Assembly (NCBI RefSeq): GCF_945952405.1
Contig: NZ_CAMFIA010000010.1
Coordinates: 113,358 to 177,357, forward strand
Reading direction: 5' to 3'
Length of the DNA stretch: 64,000 bases
From: an uncultured Stenotrophomonas sp.
GTDB lineage: Bacteria > Pseudomonadota > Gammaproteobacteria > Xanthomonadales > Xanthomonadaceae
The translations under genes were made by a program, and so were the position numbers. Positions 58,974 to 64,000 of the stretch are shown piece after piece. Below the pieces are notes generated by a model. That model ran no database searches. It was not told where the DNA came from and saw only the letters and a list, made by a program, of their open reading frames with translations. Numbering within the stretch: position 1 is the first letter of the stretch; every line of letters begins with the position of its first letter.

Positions 58974-59551
58974 TGGCCGGTTTCCGCACCCTGAGCTCGG
59001 CCAGCGTGGTGCTGCGCCAGACCAACATCGACACCGACCAGATCATTCCGGCGCGGTTCCTGTCCACCACCGAGCGGGCCGGCCTGGGCCGCAATGCGTT
59101 CAATGACTGGCGCTGGCAGGCTGATGGCACGCCGGTGGCCGACTTCGCCTTCAATCAGCCGCACAATGCCGGTCGCAGCATCCTGCTGGCAGGCCGCAAC
59201 TTCGGCTGCGGTTCCTCGCGCGAGCACGCGCCGTGGGCGTTGACCGACCTCGGCCTGCGCGCCATCGTCAGCAGTGAGATCGCCGACATCTTCCGTGGCA
59301 ACTCACTGAAGAACGGCCTGTTGCCGATCGTGCTGGACGAAGCCGACGTGCAGGCGCTGATGCAGCGTCCGGACGATGAGCTGACCATCGACGTGGCCCG
59401 CCGCGAGCTGCGCACGCCGGATGGCCGCGTCTATTCCTTCCCGCTGGATGGCTTCTCGCAGACCTGCCTGCTGGAAGGCGTCGACCAGTTGGGCTACCTG
59501 TTGGGCCGCGTCCCTGAAATCGAACGTTACGAGAGTGAGCATGCACGCTGA
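58973..59551 (+). CDS. leuD: 3-isopropylmalate dehydratase, small subunit
   Basis: A 192-residue swivelling-domain subunit starting [20 protein letters not shown]. Motifs: [40 protein letters not shown] and [20 protein letters not shown]. Partner of LeuC. Overlaps leuC by 1 base at the TAATG and leuB by 11 bases. Confidence 0.97.
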   Translation: MAGFRTLSSASVVLRQTNIDTDQIIPARFLSTTERAGLGRNAFNDWRWQADGTPVADFAFNQPHNAGRSILLAGRNFGCGSSREHAPWALTDLGLRAIVSSEIADIFRGNSLKNGLLPIVLDEADVQALMQRPDDELTIDVARRELRTPDGRVYSFPLDGFSQTCLLEGVDQLGYLLGRVPEIERYESEHAR

Positions 59552-60602
59552 AATTGTTGTCCTGCCCGGCGATGGCATCGGCCCGGAAGTCGCCGCCGCC
59601 GCGGTTGCCGTCCTGAACGCCGTCGCCGAACGCTTCAACCATACCTTTGCCTTCAGCGAGCACGATATCGGTGGCATTGCCATCGATCGCCACGGAGAGC
59701 CGCTGCCGGCATCGACGCTGTCCGCCTGCCAGGCCGCCGATGCGGTACTGCTGGGGGCCGTGGGCGGGCCGAAGTGGTCCGACCCGAACGCCAAGGTGCG
59801 CCCGGAACAGGGCCTGCTGGCGATCCGCAAGGCACTGGGTCTGTACGCCAACCTGCGTCCGGTACGCACCCATGAAGCCGCGCTGCACGCCTCGCCGATC
59901 AAGGCCGAGCTGCTGCAGGGCGTGGACTTCGTGGTGGTGCGCGAGCTGACCGGTGGCATCTACTTCGGCGACAAGACCCGCGACGCCGGCAGCGCCAGCG
60001 ACCTGTGCCGCTACACCGTGGTCGAGATCGAACGCGTGCTGCGCAGCGCCTTCCGCCTGGCACAGCAGCGCCGGGGCAAGGTCACCTCGGTGGACAAGGC
60101 CAACGTCCTGGAAACCTCGCGCCTGTGGCGCGACGTGGCCGCGCGCATCGGCCGCGAGGAGTTCCCCGATGTTGCACTGGAGCATCAGCTGGTCGACTCG
60201 ATGGCGATGCACCTGTTGGCCAAGCCGCGCGAGTACGACGTGATCGTGACCGAGAACATGTTCGGCGACATCCTCACCGACGAGGCCTCGATGCTGGCCG
60301 GCTCGCTGGGCCTGCTGCCGTCGGCCTCGCTCGGCGAGCCGGGTGCGGTCGGCATCTACGAACCGATCCACGGTTCGGCCCCGGACATCGCCGGCAAGGG
60401 CATCGCCAACCCGTACGCCACGATCTTCAGTGCGGCGATGCTGCTGCGCCATTCGCTGGGGCTGGGAGCAGAAGCCGCAGCAGTGGAGGCGGCGGTGCAC
60501 GCCGTGCTGGATGACGGCGTGTTCACTGCCGATCTGGCGGCGAAGGGAACGGCCGTGAGTACGGCGGCGGCCACCGACGCAGTGCTGGCCAAGCTGGGCT
60601 GA
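59541..60602 (+). CDS. leuB: 3-isopropylmalate dehydrogenase
   Basis: A 353-residue decarboxylating dehydrogenase starting [20 protein letters not shown]. Motifs: [18 protein letters not shown] (substrate), [36 protein letters not shown] and [20 protein letters not shown] (NAD). Oxidises 3-isopropylmalate to 2-oxoisocaproate. Last gene of the operon; a strong hairpin follows. Confidence 0.97.
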   Translation: MHAEIVVLPGDGIGPEVAAAAVAVLNAVAERFNHTFAFSEHDIGGIAIDRHGEPLPASTLSACQAADAVLLGAVGGPKWSDPNAKVRPEQGLLAIRKALGLYANLRPVRTHEAALHASPIKAELLQGVDFVVVRELTGGIYFGDKTRDAGSASDLCRYTVVEIERVLRSAFRLAQQRRGKVTSVDKANVLETSRLWRDVAARIGREEFPDVALEHQLVDSMAMHLLAKPREYDVIVTENMFGDILTDEASMLAGSLGLLPSASLGEPGAVGIYEPIHGSAPDIAGKGIANPYATIFSAAMLLRHSLGLGAEAAAVEAAVHAVLDDGVFTADLAAKGTAVSTAAATDAVLAKLG

Positions 60603-60607
60603 CCCAT

Positions 60608-60636
60608 GCCGGTGCCGGGCAGTGCCCGGCACCGGC
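60608..60636 (+). terminator. Hairpin at the end of the ilv-leu operon
   Basis: Perfect 13-bp stem GCCGGTGCCGGGC / GCCCGGCACCGGC with a 3-base loop, 5 bp after the leuB stop. No T-run follows. Confidence 0.65.
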
Positions 60637-60654
60637 ACGCAGGCGTGCGGCGGA

Positions 60655-61688
60655 CTACGGCCCGCGGTGGATCGCCTTGGGCGTCGCACATCCCATCAGT
60701 GTTCGCCCATCGTCGGTGCGCACCACGAAGCGCTCGCGTGGTCGTCCCTGCAGTGGCGCTGCCGGCAAGGTCCAGATGTTTTCCAGGGCCGCAGCGGCGC
60801 CTGGAATCGCTGCCCGACGTGCCGTGTCGACGGACACCTCACCCAGGTCCGCTGCAACATAGCCTGACGCGTAACTGGGCTTGATCACCATCGACGACAC
60901 GGCCAGGCCGTGCACGGTGATCGGCACATCCAGCGTTATCCGCTCACAACGGGCGCCGCCTGCGCCGGCCATGCAGGCAGCTGTGTCCAGCGCGCGTACC
61001 TGCGCCGGCCACGCAAGCGGGCTGCGTGAGCTGACCCGGGTCCAGAAATCGCCGAAGCGCTGCCAGGCTGCCGGGTCCGCGCGACACTCCAGCACCGCTG
61101 CCAGATCCTGGCGCCGGGCATCGGGCGCCTGCTGCTCGCCCTGCGCCTGATCCCGTTCGCGGTAATCACACGACAGATGAGCGCCTGCGCCCTCGCTTCG
61201 TATCACCCGCCAGGCCTGTGCCGCCCCAGCAACCTCCGACGCTGGCCGCCACCAGGCCCGGAACGGTTCGTGCAGCGTGCTGGTCCGCATCAGCAGACCG
61301 TCCTCGGCCACGATCCGGTCACGCTGGACCGCGTCGATGGGCATGCCCAGGCCAAGGTCGTCGACCAGCAGCTCGCCGGTGGTGATGCCACTGGCGGTGA
61401 TTGGCGCAGGCAGTTCGATGCGCGTCGCCGCGCTCTCGATCTCAGGATCGCCGACTGCGCTGAAGCGCCAGCCACGCAGGTGCACCGGTCGTTCCGCTGC
61501 CACACCATAGCGTGCGGCACGCAGCTGGCTGCCCAGTGCCTGCCGCTCCGTCGGTGTCGCGCGGCATTCCAGCACGGCGATCAGGTTCCGCTGGAACCGC
61601 AGGCATCGGTGTCTGCCGGCCTTGCATCGGCGAGCCCGCTGCAGGCAACCAGCATCAGCGTGCAGGCGTGGATCGTGCGAGGAAACAT
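60655..61688 (-). pseudogene. Frameshifted lipoprotein gene
   Basis: The minus strand starts at ATG 61688 with a lipoprotein signal (HACTLMLVACSGLADA) but stops after 35 codons (TGA at 61581-61583). The next frame continues without a break (RNLIAVLECRATPTERQALG) to the stop at 60655. Inserting one base near GGTTCC (~61590) would join them into a ~340-residue lipoprotein. The long part has two related segments (LIAVLECRATP and LAAVLECRADP), so the protein seems to be an internal duplication. It could be true decay or a sequencing error. Function unknown. Confidence 0.65.
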
Positions 61689-61721
61689 GCAGGCACTCCG
61701 GCCGCTGGACAGCCGCCTATT

Positions 61722-61754
61722 GTGCCGCGATCCCAGCCAGGATCGCGGCACTTT
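61722..61754. terminator. Hairpin between the lipoprotein gene and the SMAG pair
   Basis: Perfect 12-bp stem GTGCCGCGATCC / GGATCGCGGCAC, 6-base loop and TTT on the plus strand. Confidence 0.45.
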
Positions 61755-61798
61755 CTACTGTCCACTCAGACTGCCGCCAATCTGCCGGTGGTTGTCAG

Positions 61799-61865
61799 TA
61801 GATCCACGCCATGCGTGGATGTTCCTGGCTCCGGTTACGCTCATCCACGCATGGCGTGGATCTAC
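61799..61865. repeat. Inverted pair of SMAG palindromes
   Basis: A GTAGATCCACGCCATGCGTGG unit and an inverted copy ending GGATCTAC, 22 bp apart, at the end of the SDR gene. Confidence 0.88.
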
Positions 61866-61893
61866 CGGACCTTTGCGCTCGCGCGACGCGCCT

Positions 61894-62667
61894 CTACTTG
61901 GTGGTGTATCCGCCGTTGACCAGGATGGTCTGCCCGGTCATCCACCAGCCATCGGTCACCAGGAAGCGGATCCACGGCACGATGTCGGCAATATCGGTCA
62001 GGCCGGTGCGGGTGAACGCTGACAGCGCTGCCGCGGTCTTGTGGTATGCCTGCGCATCGGCACTCTCGGCCGGGTAGAAGAACGGCGTATCCATCGGCCC
62101 GGGGCCGATCGCCGTGACCGAGATGCCACGCTCGCCGAATTCCTTCGACGCGGCACGGGTGAAATGCTCGACCGGCGCCTTGGTGCCTGCATAGCTGGAA
62201 TAGAACGGAGTGAACGCCCCCAGCAGCGAGGTGACCAGCGTGCAGATGCGGCCGCCGTCGTTGACGTGGCGACCGGCCTCCTTCAGGAAGAAGAACGCCG
62301 CCTTGGCGTTGACCGCGCTCATCGCGTCGTACTCCGCTTCGCTGATGTCCAGCAGCGGCTTCTTCAGTACCTTGCCGACCGTGTTGATGGCGATGTCGGG
62401 ACGGCCGACCGCCGCGACGGCGTCGGCAAACAGACGTTCCATCGCCGCCGCCGAGGTCAGGTCACCCTGCAGGGCCACGGCGGTGCTGCCGGCGGCCTGT
62501 ACCGCCGCGACGGTGGCCTCGGCATCGGCCTGGGTAGCGGCACTGTTGTAGTGGATCACGATGGCCTTGGCGCCATGCGCGGCGAAGTCGCGGGCCAGCA
62601 GCCCACCCAGGTTCTTGGCACCGCCGGCAATCAGCACGGTCTTGCCGGTGAGGGAATGGTCAGTCAT
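61894..62667 (-). CDS. SDR family oxidoreductase
   Basis: A 257-residue SDR starting MTDHSLTGKTVLIAGGAKNL. Cofactor motif LIAGGAKNLGGLLARDFAAH (a variant of TGxxxGxG), INTVGKVLKKPLLDISEAEY, catalytic SYAGTK with Tyr and Lys, and GPGPMDTPFFYP. The terminal segment WMTGQTILVNGGY is typical. The substrate is not known. It is divergent from a LysR-type gene, which probably regulates it. Confidence 0.92.
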   Translation of the reverse strand: MTDHSLTGKTVLIAGGAKNLGGLLARDFAAHGAKAIVIHYNSAATQADAEATVAAVQAAGSTAVALQGDLTSAAAMERLFADAVAAVGRPDIAINTVGKVLKKPLLDISEAEYDAMSAVNAKAAFFFLKEAGRHVNDGGRICTLVTSLLGAFTPFYSSYAGTKAPVEHFTRAASKEFGERGISVTAIGPGPMDTPFFYPAESADAQAYHKTAAALSAFTRTGLTDIADIVPWIRFLVTDGWWMTGQTILVNGGYTTK

Positions 62668-62736
62668 GGCTTCAGTCTCGGGGAGGAGGCTGCCCGGAGT
62701 GGCAACCCTGCCCTGACGACGATATCGTGCAGAAAA

Positions 62737-62753
62737 TGCGGATAAAGCCCGCA
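62737..62753. promoter_or_regulatory. Candidate LysR-type operator between SDR and lysR genes
   Basis: TGCGG and CCGCA form an interrupted palindrome with a 7-base AT-rich centre (ATAAAGC) in the 118-bp divergent gap, the position expected for a LysR box. Confidence 0.4.
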
Positions 62754-62785
62754 ACATTGACTTAACTTTCCAGAGCCAGCGAACA

Positions 62786-63691
62786 ATGGATCGGATCGAT
62801 CGCTTCCGCATCTTTACCCGGGTGGTCGAGTGCGCCAGCTTCACCCGCGCCGCCGACCAGCTCGGCCTGCCCCGCTCCACCGTCTCGGCGGCCATCGCCG
62901 AGCTTGAACAGCGGCTCGGCACCCGCCTGCTGCAGCGCTCGACCCGCAAGGTCTCCACCACCCACGATGGCGACGTGTTCCATGCCCGCTGCCTGCGCCT
63001 GCTCGCCGAGGTTGAAGACGCCGAGTCGTTGTTCCGGCAGGACCACGCGCAGCCGGTCGGCCTGTTGAAGATCGACGTGCCCAGCCGCATCGGTCGGCGC
63101 ATCATCGCCCCCGCCCTGCCCGACTTCTTCGCCCGCTACCCGCAGCTGGAACTGGATCTGGGCATGACCGATCGCGCGGTGAACCTGATCGAAGACGGCT
63201 GCGACGCCGTACTCCGCGTCGGCCAGCTGGGCGACTCCAGCCTGGTCGCGCGCGCACTGGGCCAGCTCGACTTCGTTAACGTGGCCGCGCCCGCCTACCT
63301 GCGCGAACACGGCGTGCCGCAGCATCCCGGCGATCTGCAGCAGCATCGCGCGGTGAACTATGCCTCCCCCACCACGGCACGGGTGGAACCCTGGGAATGG
63401 CAGGACGGCAGCCAGCTGCGCACGCTGCCGATGCCCGGCTGGGTGCGGGTGAACAGCGCCGAGGCATCGATCGCCTGCTGCGTGGCGGGGCTGGGACTGC
63501 TGCAGATTCCACGTTACGACGTGCAGGCCGAGCTGCAATCCGGTGCACTGGTGGAAGTGATGCCGCAGTACGTCGCCCAGCCGTTGCCGGTGACCCTGCT
63601 GCAGCCGCATCGGCAGCACCGTGCAGCGCGCGTGCAGGTGTTCATCGAGTGGCTGCTGCCGCTGCTGCGGGTCAGCCTGCAGTTGCAGTAG
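62786..63691 (+). CDS. LysR-family transcriptional regulator
   Basis: A 301-residue regulator: N-terminal winged helix (DRFRIFTRVVECASFTRAAD, LGLPRSTVSAAIAELEQRLG, TRLLQRSTRKVS) and a substrate-binding domain from ~90 (LLKIDVPSRIGRRIIAPALP). The stop codon TAG is the TAG of a GTAG SMAG palindrome starting at 63688. It is divergent from the SDR gene. Confidence 0.94.
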   Translation: MDRIDRFRIFTRVVECASFTRAADQLGLPRSTVSAAIAELEQRLGTRLLQRSTRKVSTTHDGDVFHARCLRLLAEVEDAESLFRQDHAQPVGLLKIDVPSRIGRRIIAPALPDFFARYPQLELDLGMTDRAVNLIEDGCDAVLRVGQLGDSSLVARALGQLDFVNVAAPAYLREHGVPQHPGDLQQHRAVNYASPTTARVEPWEWQDGSQLRTLPMPGWVRVNSAEASIACCVAGLGLLQIPRYDVQAELQSGALVEVMPQYVAQPLPVTLLQPHRQHRAARVQVFIEWLLPLLRVSLQLQ

Positions 63692-64000
63692 ATCCACGCC
63701 ATGCATGGATGAAGCCCGCGCAGATCAGTAGATCCACGCCATGCGTGGATGACGGAGCCTGCCCCCTCGCAGCCACCCATGGGGTGGCTCTACTGGAGAA
63801 ATTCCACGCCATGCGGGGATGACGGAGCCTGGCCCCCCGCAGCCACCCATGGGGTGGCTCTACTGGCGAAATGACCCGGAGTAGATCCACGCCATGCGTG
63901 GATGAAGCCCGCGCAGATCAGTAGATCCACGCCATGCGTGGATGACGGAGCCTGCCCCCTCGCAGCCACCCATGGGGTGGCTCTACTGGAGAAATTCCAC
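63688..64000. repeat. Dense SMAG array in a ~193-bp higher-order repeat
   Basis: At least five ATCCACGCCATGC-type palindromes plus CAGCCACCCATGGGGTGGCT palindromes. The block starting at 63688 is repeated almost exactly from 63881 (period 193), with an extra ~70-bp sub-unit (GACGGAGCCTG ... GGCTCTACTGG) duplicated inside. It runs off the window edge. No ORF in this 309-bp region is supportable. Confidence 0.9.

Noticed and set aside
63688-64000. Possible CRISPR array or coding ORF in the terminal repeats
   Set aside because: Repeats are GTAG-headed palindromes in a duplicated block; short ORFs across them consist of repeat translations.

Overview
The window is GC-rich gammaproteobacterial chromosome and looks like the Stenotrophomonas maltophilia complex or a close xanthomonad. 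The evidence is the many short GTAG-headed palindromes (SMAG-type repeats, e.g. GTAGATCCACGCCATGCGTGG), the zapA-6S RNA-fau block, a pyrophosphate-dependent phosphofructokinase in place of the ATP enzyme, large TonB receptors, and a combined ilv-leu operon. No IS element, prophage, CRISPR array, tRNA or rRNA was seen. Most of the window is ordinary chromosomal core.

Layout. 1-5.5 kb: pepP (cut by the window edge) and a YgfB-type gene on the minus strand, then divergently a ZapB-like coiled coil, zapA, 6S RNA, fau, an EVE-domain gene, rpiA, a DUF192 lipoprotein and a SirB1-type protein. 5.3-8.7 kb: rubredoxin, thiE, hemL, an azurin and a HAD hydrolase. 8.8-19.1 kb: argD, a voltage-gated-type K+ channel with a zinc-ribbon tail, lipoproteins, an SDR, a DUF2867/kinase-like pair, a DedA-PAP2-LssY membrane fusion, a Lon-N protein and mpl. 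19.4-25.5 kb: adk, PPi-phosphofructokinase, a decayed kup gene, DUF488 and a proton-pumping pyrophosphatase. With ppa at 34.6 kb, three pyrophosphate enzymes lie within 15 kb.

25.6-33.9 kb is a heme-uptake island, almost all on the minus strand: ECF sigma factor, FecR-type anti-sigma, HasR-like TonB receptor with a signalling domain, heme oxygenase, YbaN-like protein, ExbB, ExbD and TonB. The predicted circuit is heme at the receptor, signal through FecR to the sigma factor, energised uptake by the dedicated TonB-ExbBD, and ring opening by heme oxygenase. 34-48 kb: ppa, a pseudo-receiver/HDOD protein, a second large TonB receptor behind an AraC regulator, a membrane winged-helix/beta-propeller regulator, a degenerate channel, thiC with a TPP riboswitch, and a BCCT transporter.

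48.5-60.6 kb: gamma-glutamyltransferase, then the branched-chain amino acid operon ilvC-ilvG-ilvM-ilvA-leuA-methyltransferase-leuC-leuD-leuB. It is preceded by a leader peptide with seven consecutive Ile/Leu/Val codons and an attenuator, and then by a second terminator behind a Thr-rich small ORF. This region is the most interesting in the window. 60.6-64 kb: a frameshifted lipoprotein gene, an SDR/LysR divergent pair, and a dense SMAG array running off the end.
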